Source: Kuschelorhynchus macadamiae
Taxonomy: Eukaryota; Arthropoda; Insecta; Coleoptera; Curculionidae
DNA length: 64,000 bases
NCBI GenBank assembly: GCA_030620095.1
Contig: JAUTXW010003372.1
Location: forward strand, 349,001-413,000
Direction of reading: 5' to 3'
The notes below the pieces were generated by a model, which had not been told where the DNA came from, did not search any database, and saw only the letters and a list, made by a program, of their open reading frames with translations. This document shows positions 48,890-63,800 of this stretch, in pieces. Every line of letters starts with the position of its first letter. Within the stretch, counting starts at the first letter, position 1. The translations under genes and the position numbers were made by a program.

Positions 48890-49195
48890 ATAATAAACCC
48901 AGTGTTTACAAGTTAAATTGTATATTGGACATACAGGCAGAACATTTAAAAAAATAATTAGTGACCTTAAATTTAGTTACAGGAAGCAGAAAGATAATTT
49001 TAAATACTTTAAACATTTAATTCAGAAAAACCATACTTTTGATTAGAACTTTAAAATTTTACATGTAGAACATAAAATTAAACAACTTAATTTACTAGAA
49101 AATTTGGAAATAAAAAAAAAGAAAAATAAACAACACATTATTAAACGATCAATTGGTCCCAAACAGTTTCCCTGTGCTTATTTTAATAAGCTATA
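48890..49195 (+). pseudogene. Penelope-like GIY-YIG endonuclease fragment
   Basis: SVYKLNC, a shift, then YIGHTGRTFKKIISDLKFSYRK, FKYFKHLIQKNHTFD-stop, FKILHVEHKIKQLNLLENLE and KRSIGPKQFPCAYFNKL-stop. The VYKLNC and YIGHTGR pieces are the two halves of the GIY-YIG nuclease at the C-terminus of Penelope-like proteins. The RT upstream is missing, so only the 3' part of the element is present. Confidence 0.78.
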
Positions 49196-49284
49196 AACGA
49201 AAAATCCCAATCATTTTTGCCTGTATAATATCGGCAATTGAAAAAACGGGTTCATGTATTTAATGCCTGCAGAGTGTGTTATAT

Positions 49285-49332
49285 TTTTATTATCTGATGA
49301 AATCAAAATGTTGGCAAAACAATTGTCATGTA
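49285..49332 (+). ncRNA. decayed hammerhead-like motif
   Basis: CTGATGA at 49294-49300, then GGCAAAAC where the functional core would need GGCGAAAC, a stem III ACAATTGT and cleavage triplet GTC (49325-49327). It lies about 90 bp 3' of the Penelope GIY-YIG frame, as a terminal-repeat ribozyme should. One key core base is changed, so probably inactive. Confidence 0.55.
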
Positions 49333-50784
49333 TTTTTTGTAAAATAAATTAAGTGGAAATTTTAAACATGTGTTTTCGTATACTTAGTTAAAACGGATTT
49401 CTATCATGACACGGCTAATTCTGTTCAACATCTTTATTTAAGGAAGAGATTTGATGTCTTGTGATAAACCCATCGTTGATAAGGTAATTTAACTATTTCT
49501 TGATTTAAATTAATAAATACTTTTGAAGAAGACAAATCCATTTGGCAAAAAGAATCTAGTCCTTGACTTTTAGTAAAACAAACCATCAGCGTATACATAT
49601 AGTTACGTTATTCTTTTCATTTCTAGCAAAGGTTTTCATAGGATTTACTAAAAGCATTCGCTTTACTGAAACCTTGCATTGCAAGAATTGACATAGTTTT
49701 GGATTGTATTCTAATACATGAATGTTTTTCAGAAAATGACACGTTTTTCTTATATTTTTTGATAATTTTAAATTTGAATATTGAGTTTGTGTCTCTAATC
49801 AATTTTTAATATTAATAATAAACATATATCTACCAATTTTTAAACTAAAGGATGTACATATTTATATTTTCTGCAAGCACAAGCTCTATTTTAATATATT
49901 TCGATAAAAAAATTGAAAAGGAAAAAAAATGAGCATGAACTTTGTTGTTTTAAATGGAACAACCTGTATATTATTGTTTCATTATTTGGGTCATTCTTGC
50001 TGTTCATAAATATAATAGGTTTGTATTCCTATTGGCTTCAAAGTGAGTGTTAGAAGTCTAATATATTTTCTTATAGCAAGGTTTTTGTCGATTTTATCGG
50101 TTATTAAATGCATCAAACTTGGTACATATATTTATAATGAGCAATGAAATGAAACCTCATCAACAATGCAATGAAACCTCATCAAGATCTAAAAAAACAA
50201 AGTCGATGGTAATTTTTTCACTTTCCAATTTGCATACAAATTACAACTTTTATAACCCTGTAGGACAGGGGCTCAATAAATGATTCTCATGTAATTCTTA
50301 GACTATTAATTTGTCTGTATGTAGGGTGGTCTCAAAACAAAAGAACAATATAAATACCCCCCCACGCCTATATCTTGAGCAGTTGGCTAACTTGTGGTAG
50401 AGTTGGCTATTAGTTGGCAAATTCCGGGAAAGGTTTAAATCAAGCAGAACCGGCAAGCGGATCCGCATTTTAACCCGCTATCCCCCACATAAAAAAAAAT
50501 GACTTTTTAGTAATCGTTGATAACAGCTGGCTGTTATTACCAATACAAAAGGTAGCACATTTTTAAGCCGCCCCCCAAAAAAACAAGATTATAGGAACAC
50601 CCATGAGATGCAGAAAGTCTTAGTCCCTTTACAAATGGTGTACCCATCTTGTTTTAGGAAAGAGATTTGTAGTCTTACGTTTAAAAATTACCATAACTCT
50701 ATTGTCTTAAAAGGGATTTATTGTGTAATAAAATTTGAGAAGTTTAGGTAGGTACTTACTATTATTACTATTTAAAAATTGGTA
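49333..50784. other. no gene recognised
   Basis: About 1.45 kb, AT-rich. A short imperfect tandem (CAATGAAACCTCATCAA near 50144-50185) is the only structure seen. Confidence 0.35.
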
Positions 50785-52060
50785 AATTTCTTTTACCCGG
50801 AACTTCCCTCACCATGAATCTTTAATTTTATTAGGAATAGGTAAATGTGACCCAATTCAGTTGGCTACATAGTCATTTAGTAACATACCTATATACTGTC
50901 TTTTCAAATATTTTTATTGGGCGCTATTTTGTTCTACCATTTTGGATTCCTACCATAATTTTACAAGTTCTTTGATTGATTTTTGGGCATAATCTAAAAT
51001 AAATTGATTGTTTTTACAGAGACACACGTCGCTATTTTGCTCCAAGATGTTAAATTCGTACCAGTTTATCCCTATATCACATTTAAAGTCGATTGAATAA
51101 GATTTTTTTACTTTGTTTTTTTAAACATTTTATTTTGTATCGCCATCTTGAATTCGTACCACAAATTTATCAGTGTATCGCTATATCACACTGAATGTTT
51201 GCACAAATTTTGAAATTAATATAATAAGTAGTTTTTTTCATACTGATTCTTTAAATATGTTATAGGCGCCATTTGGTTTTGCTATCTTTGTTTCATACCA
51301 AAATATTAGCAGTTCATTCTTATGTAACACTTGATTATTGTGCAAATTTTGAGGTAAATTGGATTAACCTTTTAGTAATGATTTTTTTAACGTTTCACTA
51401 GGCCGCCATCTTGTTGTCTCATATTGGATTTTTACTAAAATATTTCCAGGTCATCCCCATATGACTATTAATTTTCGACCAAAATTGGAAGTAAATAGTT
51501 TTAAAGCTATGCCGCGAACTGACACACAGACCCATAGACAGGCATTTAGGGGCGCTAAAACGTGAACATATGTAAGACGGTGATTGAATCTTGAATTCGT
51601 GCTACAACAATACCAGTTCATCTATATACCACAATTAATTATTGTACAAAATTTGAAATTAATTCATTAAGTAGTTTTTTCAGCCAGAATTTTTAAATAT
51701 TTTATTAAGTCGCCATTTTGTTTCGTCATTTTGGATTCATATCAAAATTTTACCCGTTAATTCCAAAATAGTGCTTCATTTTTGTGGTGTTGGTAAAGTG
51801 GTTCTCGAGTAATGATTTTTTTTAATTTCATTGAGGCCAATTAAAATGTTTAAAAAAAATCAACGTAAAAAGATCTTCTTATTCAAATGACTTTAGATTT
51901 TGCAGAAAAATTAAATGTGATATAGGGATAAACTGATACGATTTCAAAACGACCGAACAAAATGGCGGTGTAAGCCAATGTAAAAACTACTTAGTCCTAA
52001 TAAAAGGGAAGATTCAAATCGAGGGAAATTCTGGGTAAAGGAAATTTACCAATTTCTTTA
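50785..52060 (-). repeat. dispersed 'ATGGCGGC' repeat, inverted copy 5
   Basis: GCCGCCATCTTGTTGTC (51402), CGCCATTTTGTTTC (51710) and similar cores run on the minus strand; the head lies near 51500-51560. Both ends carry the tail motif in inverted orientation: AATTGGTAAATTTCTTTTAC (50777-50796) and GGTAAAGGAAATTTACCAAT (52034-52053). This copy therefore has terminal inverted repeats, the best hint that the family is or was a mobile element. Confidence 0.8.
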
Positions 52061-52218
52061 TGTTTTGCTTTCCTAAAAACAAAAAATTGCCCGCCCCCCA
52101 TTTTTTTTTTATATGCGGCCATGAGTGAGTCTCTGGATATCTACTGGAGTTAAAGTTTAAAATAATATTGATAACACTAGGAAAAAAATACGAAATTGTA
52201 GTGAAGGATTCATAATTA

Positions 52219-52680
52219 AGAAGAAAATATTGTGGGTCTTTCGCCACACCAAATGATAATAATTAGAATAATATATACTTTTAAATTTTAAATTGTTGAG
52301 TTCTGCCTGGATCCAGTGTGAAGGTACTCGATGAACGAGATTGAAAAAATCTAGCTTTCGCGACATTTCGGGGCAAAGCCTTCCCCCTCTTCAACAATTT
52401 AAAAATAATAAAGTGACCAAAATCTTGTTTTTTGTGTCAGAAATTTAACCGAAATTGGAAATCTCTAAAAGGACATAATTTATAAAAAATAAGATTTTAC
52501 TGCTTTTAGTATTTCCAATTTGCTGGTTGAAGAAGGGGTAGACTTTCCCCAGAAACATCCGGAACCTTCACAGTGGACCCAGAACTCAAGACTACAATTT
52601 AAAAATTAAAGTCATTAATTATATTATTCTTATTGATATTAATATCTTGTGTGGCGAAAGACCCACAATAATTTTTTTCT
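52219..52680. mobile_element. foldback MITE
   Basis: Arms about 170 bp long: TATTGTGGGTCTTTCGCCAC at 52228 and GTGGCGAAAGACCCACAATA at 52651-52670. Further in, GAGTTCTGCCTGGATCCAGT with CTTCACAGTGGACCCAGAAC, and CTCTTCAAC with GTTGAAGAAG. No coding sequence. Confidence 0.85.
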
Positions 52681-55710
<3,030 letters not shown>

Positions 55711-56264
55711 CTGACACTGACTACAATTATATTCAATGAAGAAGTACAGTCTTAGATAGCAGAATCTAAAACCAAATAGTCTTTAAAAAAATGTCGCCAT
55801 TTCGTTTGCATCAAATAAAATATTATTAATACTTAGGTAAATTCAAGGAACATGTCACAAAGAGCATTTTTATGTTAAGAGGTATGTAACAATTTTCTTC
55901 TGTTAGCACAAGTTATCTCTTCGTTTTCGCAATACATGCTAGATGTCACAAATCATTAGTTTTTGAGTTCAACTAGATAACTCTTAATTACATTAATACA
56001 TATGACGTTAGAAAAAAAAAACGGAATAATTAGTTAATAATGGTTTTATGAATGCCTTTTCTTTATAACTTCCTTAAAAATATACTCATAAGACAGAGCC
56101 TTTTTAGCTTTACGGCGTTCTTAACAGCCTCTTGAAGATTTCTTAGACTTAGATGTTATGTGAAGGTTTTTGAGGAGTTTTTATCAGTATCCTGTAGACC
56201 TTCCTAAAAAATTCAATTGTTTCTTCTGGGCCTTTACTGATTTGTAAATTAACCATAATCTTGA
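55711..56264. other. no feature
   Basis: About 550 bp, AT-rich, nothing recognised. Confidence 0.3.
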
Positions 56265-57245
56265 AAGTTACTGCAATACACAATTATTAACCCACAGCTA
56301 AAAATTAAACTTCACTTTGGTGTTTGTTTTCTCCCAAAGTATTAATTCGATTTAAAAAAAATTAGGTTGTAGGTTTATTCTTTGAGAATTTAACGTATTG
56401 TAACAGTATTGTCTACAAAAAGTCAGTATTCTACAGTATACGGGGGTGTTACGATGATGTTTTTTCCTTGAAGTTTGAGCCGCCCTGTAGATTAGACCAG
56501 TAAGAAATACCATATACATTTAGGACTCAATTGTAGTCTTATTCTTTCTAAACACTTTACTGACTTCGATATCTTTATTATGAAAGGAAATTCGAGGTTT
56601 TATAAGTAATAACGTTTTTTACTAGTGGACTTAATTACGACAAATGGAAATTAATATATTTTTTAAAGAACTGATGGCCACAACTGGCAAAATGTAGCCA
56701 CAACAAATAGTTAATAATATATATTATATAAGTTACTATCCTCAATAAGAATATAATCTTTGAAGGTAAGAAACTACTGCGTCAAGTTTAGCCCAGTCAA
56801 AAATATTAATTACATAAACACGAATATGACAATTTTGCAAAGTCTACCGCGGTGCTCCTACCCTATACTTTTTACTAGGCTCAATATGTAGTAATCATTT
56901 ACAGAGTAAGCATTTACGGAAACAGAAGTTATGATATTGAAATGAGTAAAAAAGGAAAATATAAAAAAAGGATAAGACTACAACTGAGTCCTAAATGTAA
57001 TTGTTACTGATTTAATTTACAGGGCGCCTGAAACTCCAAGGAAACAACAACATTATCATAACACCCCCGCATTTTGTAAAACACTGATTTTTTCTAGACA
57101 ATACTAGTTCCCTAAATTCTCAAAGAATAAACCTAGAACCTAAAAAAAAGATCTTTAAAATCGACTTAGTACTTTGAGCGCAAACAAAACACCAAAGTTA
57201 AGTTTAATTTTAGCTATGCGTTAATAATGTTGCGCAGTGTATTTA
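56265..57245. mobile_element. foldback element with inner CAGGG ends
   Basis: Arms of about 320-350 bp: GGTTGTAGGTTTATTCTTTG (56366) with CAAAGAATAAACCTAGAACC (57122-57141). At the inner ends, GCCGCCCTGTA (56482) and TACAGGGCGCC (57019-57029) face the centre. The core continues the symmetry (GGACTCAATTGTAGTCTTAT at 56522, ATAAGACTACAACTGAGTCC at 56971). No coding sequence. Same layout as the 4690-6312 composite. Confidence 0.8.
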
Positions 57246-57748
57246 TTTCAATTATGTCTTGGAAAATTAATCAGCCATCAGCCACTTTTATTTGGTGAAT
57301 GGGAGTCAACAAACCGTTAAATAACTATTCAAACTAGCAAGTTCAGTCCGCTAGAAAGTAAAGTCGAATATTAATATGAAACCCCTTGCAGTAACTTCAG
57401 GCTTGCTTAAGTGGAAAGAACTTTATCAATCATTAAATTCCCATCAATCAAAAGCGGAGTTGGCAATATTTTCACTTATCGTCTATTGGAAAGTTATTTA
57501 GGCAGGTAACGATTTGAAGCTGACGCTGAAGTACGGTTATGATAGGGCCGAATTTAAAAGTGGGTTGGTTGGATAAAGATTATAGATTTCTTTGGCAAAA
57601 TACATAATATAGACCGGGAGCAAGTGACAGAAACTATTTGCTCATCGTACTGAAGTTAAATTATTGCTGATGGTAACTGACAGCGCTAAAATATTTTATT
57701 AGAGATTTCCAGACATAGGGAAAATTTATTGTATGCCTTTATTTTAGG
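57246..57748. other. no gene recognised
   Basis: About 500 bp; could be 5' sequence of the RTE-like LINE that follows but shows no motif. Confidence 0.3.
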
Positions 57749-58482
57749 GTGTCAATATTTATTTATTTTTTCACGCGAATGGAAAGTTGGCTGGATAACC
57801 CAATATTCAAGAAAGAAGAAAAGGACCAATGCACAAACTATAGAGGATTCTCAGTTAATAGCACCCTGTGCAGACTCTACGGCCGAATACGTACAATACA
57901 TATAGAAAGGGACTACCGTGTACACCAACTGGAAGAATAAGCAGGCTTTAGAGCCGGTAGATCCACCATAGATAACCTGTTCCCTCTAACGCAAATTATA
58001 GGAAAACGAACTTCTTTTAATCAAGAAACACACATGGTGTTTGTGGATCTCACCAAGGCGTACGGGAATATCCCAATTAAAAAACGGTTGAATGTTATTG
58101 GAGTCACCAATAAATATCAACATAGGCTCCGCATTGAAAATTGGAAAAGAATGGACCCCCACATTTACGTACTCACTGTTAATCTCACGAAAAGTGAGTA
58201 CACGTGTGTCAGCGGCCAAGTTAGGGACCTACAGATGAATGATGGAGCTACATTGGGCGTATGTGAAAGCTACACATCCCTCGGATCGCAAATTCACAAT
58301 AGCGGAAGGTACGGACCAAAGATTAACACCAGAATAAACAGGGCTCGCAAAATCATAGGAGCTCTTAATGCAGTACTATGGCAAAAAATACGCAATAGAA
58401 AACGAAACTGCATATCCATGATAGTCTCATAAAAAGTACCCTCACTTATGGTTGTGAAGTATGGCAAATAAGCCGTAGAATC

Positions 58483-58486
<4 letters not shown>
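57749..58486 (+). pseudogene. RTE-like LINE reverse transcriptase, internally deleted
   Basis: NPIFKKEEKDQCTNYRGFSV, HQLEE-stop-AGFRAGRSTIDNLFPLTQII, HMVFVDLTKAYGNIPIKKRLNV (domain 3), then directly LTVNLTKSEYTCVSGQVRDL, ESYTSLGSQIHNSGRYGPKI, RINRARKIIGALNAVLWQK and LMVVKYGK/LTYGCEVWQ. These are N- and C-terminal RT blocks of RTE-type elements; the FADD catalytic block between them is deleted (near 58110-58170). Truncated 3' by (TA)n. Confidence 0.82.

Positions 58487-58550
<64 letters not shown>
58485..58550. repeat. (TA)n array
   Basis: TA run ending in TGTATACAGGG, the terminus of the next element. Confidence 0.95.
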
Positions 58551-59500
58551 ACAGGGTGTTCAAAGTTAAGTTGGCACAATTGCTAACTTCTTTGTAATGA
58601 GAGCTACGTTGTCGGTTAAATTATGAAAGTTTTGTATTTTTTCCTGCTGATTACGATAGTGAAATCAGAAAACCAATAGAATGTACGGTTCTCAAGATAT
58701 TTGCAAAAAAGTATATTTTTTTAATTGAACACACTCTATATCTTCATTCGATTCGTCGTCTAAAATGTAATAAAAATTGTTCTTTATCATTTTTGCCTAA
58801 AGTGCAAAATAACAGAGAAAACAGCAATTATTAATTTAAATCTAGTTACCTATGGCATAAAAACAATAGTAGACACGGCGCGGCGTTGACACTCACTAAA
58901 TCTAATGTCAAGCTATTTTCAATAGTAAGCTTGCTTTATTATTAATAGAATGAAAATGGTGTTTGCTCGCTTAGAGGAGTGTGATATGGTGAAAATGTAT
59001 ATTTTGCGCAGAAACAAAAATACTACCGTGGCACTTTACCGTTATAGCGAAAAGTATTCAAAACTCGATCTCCCAAAAAATTGGTTTATGTAGGAAAATT
59101 TTGTTTTAACATTAACTTAATAATTAAGGACAAGCATTTAGATTGGTTTATTGAAGTCACATGAATAACAACCAGTAACAGAGTGAGATCTTATTACTAA
59201 AAATTAAGTTAAAACTAAAATTTGTTACATAAATCCACCTCAAGGTTTTATCACAAATAGAGGTGTAAAACCGATACATTTCAATAGTCAAGGAGAAGGA
59301 AGAACTTTATAAGTGAAGAAACTGAAATAAATTTGTTTGCGTACTTTGAAACCTATCCTGAAAATTCCATAAGGGACCTTTGCAATGACAGTGGTTTGTG
59401 TTTAGGAACTATTCATGGTGTTTTAAAAAAGCACACATTTGAAAAAAGCTTGACATGACAGTTAGTAAATGTCAGCGCCGTCTCTACTATTGTTTAACGG
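58551..59500 (+). mobile_element. mariner-type fragment with inverted sub-arms
   Basis: Starts ACAGGGTGTTCAAAGTTAAG. CAATAGTAGACACGGCG (58866) and CGCCGTCTCTACTATTG (59476-59492) are an inverted pair. Between them lies a decayed HTH: ETEINLFAYFETYPENSIRD and LCNDSGLCLGTIHGVLKKHT (59330-59440), the N-terminal DNA-binding part of a mariner-type transposase. The catalytic half is missing. Confidence 0.7.
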
Positions 59501-59659
59501 TTTGGATACCATTCTCTATTGAACTTCAGATACTTGCACAAAACTAAACATAAACATAACTAACTAACAACATAACATTACACACAACACATAATAAACA
59601 TAAATAACAATAAACAATAAAATCAATAAACATCCAAACTATTAATCCTAAATTATTAC

Positions 59660-60230
59660 TTGGATATTCGATAGTAGATTTTCCTCCAGAATTTCAATAT
59701 ACCTCTCAGCTGTTAAATTTCTATCAAAAATAGTGTAGCCCAATATTCGTGCATTATATAGGACACACGGCGATTGAATATCTGTCTATATTACTTTTCT
59801 GAAGAAATTATTGTCTATCCGGCAATTGTCCAAATACCATAAGCACAATTGCCATCTACGTTCTGCTTCCCCTGTATGTAAAGTTTCAACCTTCCTATGG
59901 CCTTCCTATGGCAATACTGACGAAATTTGTGCTTCTTCAATATCTTCTTAATTTTTTTTCTGTTAACGCCTATTTCGTCTCTAATCTGCCTCGAAGATGA
60001 AGTTTGATTCGCTACAACATATACGATTGTGTTGATTTCTTCTATCTCATTATTTTCCTTTCTATATGACTTTGGCCGTGGCTTCTGGAAGTACCCATGC
60101 AGCTTAAGACTTTTCTCCTGTCGTTTAAAAATATCGGCATGCAGTGTTTCTGGGTACATAGTTCCGACGCAGCAATACTATCTTTACCGGACTCAATGTA
60201 ACACTCTATCATACTAAATTTTTGCACATT
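59660..60230 (-). pseudogene. mariner-type transposase fragment
   Basis: MYPETLHADIFKRQEKSLKL and YFQKPRPKSYRKENNEIEEI lead to the HTH region (VANQTSSSRQIRDEIGVNRK, KIKKILKKHKFRQYCHRKAI). After a deletion ILGYTIFDRNLTAERYIEILEENLL represents the middle of the catalytic domain. No complete catalytic triad. The N-terminal MYPETLH suggests the element belongs to the same insect mariner group as 30258-31062. Confidence 0.75.
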
Positions 60231-60950
60231 GTCCTAATGGCATACGACAATATGCGAATTTTATCGGAATATGTGTAACTCAAACTTTTAACTGTCAAAA
60301 TATTGGAAAAGATGGCGTCAAACAATTGTTTCCAAAGCCTACTCCAAATAAATAAGATTAAATGCCTGAGCTCCATAGTTAATACGACTCTAAGCAAGCT
60401 TTGAACTTGTTTGATTTACATTTTATGTATTTAAAAGTGACATTTTATTACAGGAATGGCACTTATTAGTATTCAAATTAATTCAAATAGGTTCTGGGGA
60501 AAGGAGGGAAGGTAAAATTAAAAGTGCCAAAAACTAAGTGAAGCAGGTTTTTTTTCGACTTATTCAGATATTTTATAAAATGTATTGTAAAAATTATATA
60601 CGTAATACCTTTAGGTACGTTGTTAAATAATTCTTGTAGATACCAAATATAAAAATTTAACCGAATCCAAAGCTATAACCAAAAAGCCCAGTGGCTATGT
60701 TGACCGCAGTCACATTGAAAATATAATGGAAAAGTGATTATATTTAAAAAATTATTATTTTGCAAAAACTTAAACACTGACACCCTTATTCATTAAAAAG
60801 ATTTAAGTTAGACCACTTGACAGTTATAGATTTAAGATGACATTTTTAAAAATTGAACAAATAGTTATTCTAAATGTCACAATTACAAAATGACAGTGAC
60901 ATAAGAGAAACATAACTGGCGAATTAAAAGTTTTAAGTACCATGATAACA
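60231..60950. other. no gene recognised
   Basis: About 720 bp without motifs. Confidence 0.3.
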
Positions 60951-60954
60951 AGAC

Positions 60955-62900
60955 CTGGTTTAAATCTTAAACCTTTTTGGTAAATCCGGGGGTGAGTATT
61001 TGGTACCGTCGGAAAGGTAATTTAATTTCCAATCGATTAAGAAAAAAATATATGGGGTGTCCCATTGAAAAAAAAACATAGCTTTAGCTAGAAGGGGACC
61101 CAAGATTAATCTTTGAGGTACCCTCGAAGTACCCAGGTAGCCTCTGGATACGACCCCGCCGTAGATCACATATTGAGTACGATGGTTTAGATAAGATCTA
61201 AAAAATAAAATAAGTTGTTCCGAGAAGCCATAGAGCGATAATTTGTGTAACAATATTTTGTGATCAATACGGTCGAAGGCTTTAGAAAAGTCGATCTAGA
61301 CTACATCTGTTTGTAACCGATTGTCGATGCTCTCAGCGACAAACTGCGTAAAGTACATAGGGTTTGTTGTTGTGAACCTGCCCTTCATAAAGCCATGTTG
61401 CATAGGACATACAGCATTTTCGACCTTTGGCAAAACTATGGCGTGTACTAAAATTTCCAAAATTTTCAGGAAGTTACAGATAATAGAAATTGTTCGGTTG
61501 TTACTGATTTCGTGTTTATCATCTTTTTCAAAGATAGGACATACTTTACAGAGTCCCTAACAAGAAAAGTGGGGATTTTGTCAAGGACTGTGGTTACTTT
61601 TGGTTTAAGCTTCTTAATAGCAGTCATATTGTTAATTAGAATGCAGAATCAGATTTCGATGCAAGGTTTGAAAGATTGGGAGATCCTAACGGCAAATATG
61701 ATCTGCCAAAGAATTGTGCAAACGTATTTTCAATTTGTTCAGGTTAATCGAGACTTAGATTATTAAGATGGGTCTTGCATGGAAGGCCTGAGGAGCCTGT
61801 TTTAGATGTCACAAATGACCAAAATTTCTTTGGGTCATGCAGTATTCTGTTTTCGATTTGATTTCTGCAATCTTTGTAAGCTATATTGGCAGCAATTTTT
61901 ATTTCTCGACGTAGCCTAGAAAAATCGTGATAAGTTTCGTGGTTGCCTGAGTGTTTATATTTGCGCCAGAGAATAGGTTTTAGCCTTAAGTTTTTCCTGA
62001 TATCAAAGGAAAATCAAGGCGAATAGATAGGAGCTGAAGATGGGAACGAATTGGTCAAGTGCAGAGTACAGTTTGCCATAGAACAGCTGACAAGAATCTT
62101 CGATATCCCATTGTGTTGTATAAATGACCAGACAGTTGTTATAATCATATTATAAAGACGGGAAAGTTGGCTCTACGAAAATTGAAGTTTGCCATATCTT
62201 GCTTAACGAAATCGCAGTTAGATTTTATTTTAGGATTACTGGGAAGCGAAATGTGTAACGGAGAATGATCGTCGTTTACTCTGATTAAAATGTATTCAGA
62301 TTTATCGACTGTATGTGAGCTTCAAAAAACAACCAAGGCTAGAAGTTTATTATTCTTATTTAGTACCAAACTGAAGTGAGTAAGTTGAAATAAGTTTAAA
62401 AAGTTAATTAAGTTGAAGATATATTGATTCTGTCTTCCTTGTCGCAAGAAGCAATCCGCAGAAGCGTGCAGGTTGAAATCGCCCAAAAAGAGTATGTCAC
62501 CGTTTGCGCATATGTCAAGATTAAAGATAGATCAGATTATGTATTCAATGACTGGAAGCTGAGGAGGAATGTATATACTACCAGAATATAAAAAGAGTTG
62601 CGTTCAAAAGTTTGACACATAATAGGTTTATAAGATTTGAGAAATGCCGATTTACGAGAGGCAGCTGTATTTGTTCACTGTATATCTCGCTTCGAATAGC
62701 CATCAGCAGAAGACCTCCCCCTCTGCTCTTGACCGTAGTAGAAAACTTATGATCGCATTTCTAAATAGAAAACGAATTTGTTGAGAGTTTGCTACTAATA
62801 TTTTTAGTTTCGATCGCGGGTTATTCTAGTTTCGTAGTGCTTTGTGTTTGACATGTATTACGGATATTACAATTAATCTTGTGTCCGGTATATAAATGCT
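60955..62900 (-). pseudogene. jockey/CR1-like LINE, endonuclease plus RT, broken
   Basis: From 62870 downward: IRSEIYSEQIQLPLVNRHFS, ILFLGDFNLHASADCFLRQG, NLFQLTHFSLVLNKNNKLLA, LIRVNDDHSPLHISLP (APE endonuclease with GDFN and DHSPL boxes). After decayed sequence the RT follows: VCPIFEKDDKHEISNNRTISIICNFLKILE, QHGFMKGRFTTTN, IDFSKAFDRIDHKILLHKLS, SYLNHRTQYVIYGGVVS and SRVPQRLILGPLL. It is cut before the YADD box by a CAGGG-type MITE end (GGGGTGTCCCATT at 61053). Stops and shifts throughout. Confidence 0.82.
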
Positions 62901-63110
62901 GCTGGAAAATTGCCATAGTGTTTGTTTATTACTAACGCTTAATTCGTTTTATTATCTATGGACAGACCACCAAGGATTAAGTTTAAGGTTCGGGATATAA
63001 AGACTTGCAGACAGAGCTGTCAGTACTTCAAGTAAAGTACCTGGAGAAAGTATGTTTTGGTATTTGTAATAGTGTACTTCAGATACATTTTATTATATGA
63101 TAGATCTCTT
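62901..63110. other. 90-bp block shared with 53.0 kb
   Basis: CTGTCAGTACTTCAAGTAAA and GTGTACTTCAGATACATTTT (63018-63092) match 53010-53092 in diverged form. Confidence 0.45.
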
Positions 63111-63111
63111 T

Positions 63112-63800
63112 TCAGGGTCCCTACATGCCGAATAACATGTTTTCTCAATTCCGTCGGTCTGTCAGTCTGTCGGTCAGTCTGTTCGCGGCATAGCTAAAAA
63201 ACCACTAATTCGATTGACATCAAATTTTGACCAAGGATCTTAAGGGGATGAACCGGTACCATTTTGGTAAAAATGGAATAGGGCAAAACAAAATGGCGGC
63301 CTAGTGAAAAGTTAAAAAATTTATTACTAAAAAACGGCTTATTCAATTCATCTCAAATTTTGCATAAAAATCAAGTATTATATCGGAATCAATTGGTAAA
63401 AGGTTGGTAGGAATCCAAGATGGCGGAGCAAAATGGCACCTTAATAAAATATTTAAAAACTCAGCCTGAAAAATCCTACTGAATGGAACTAAATATTTTA
63501 TAATCGGGAAAAAAATCACCCTCTCAGATTTTACATATTTCTAGGTTTTAGCGTCCCTAGATGCCAAAAGTGCTACATATGAATGAACTGGTAACATTTT
63601 GGTATGAATATAAGATATGAAAACAAAATGGCAGCCTAATAAAATATTTAAAAATCGGCCTTCAAAAAATTACTCGATTAATTTCAAATTTTATGCAAGC
63701 ATTATGTGTGATATAAAGGTAAACTAGTAAAGTTGTAGTCCGAATTCAAGAAGGTGGAAGAAAATGGCGGCCAAATAATTTTTTGAAAAATTAAGTATGT
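63112..63800 (+). repeat. dispersed 'ATGGCGGC' repeat, copy 6
   Basis: Heads at 63116 (GGGTCCCTACATGCCGAATA) and 63550 (GCGTCCCTAGATGCC). Cores AAAATGGCGGC at 63291 and 63762, AAGATGGCGG at 63418, AAAATGGCAGC at 63626. Confidence 0.85.
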
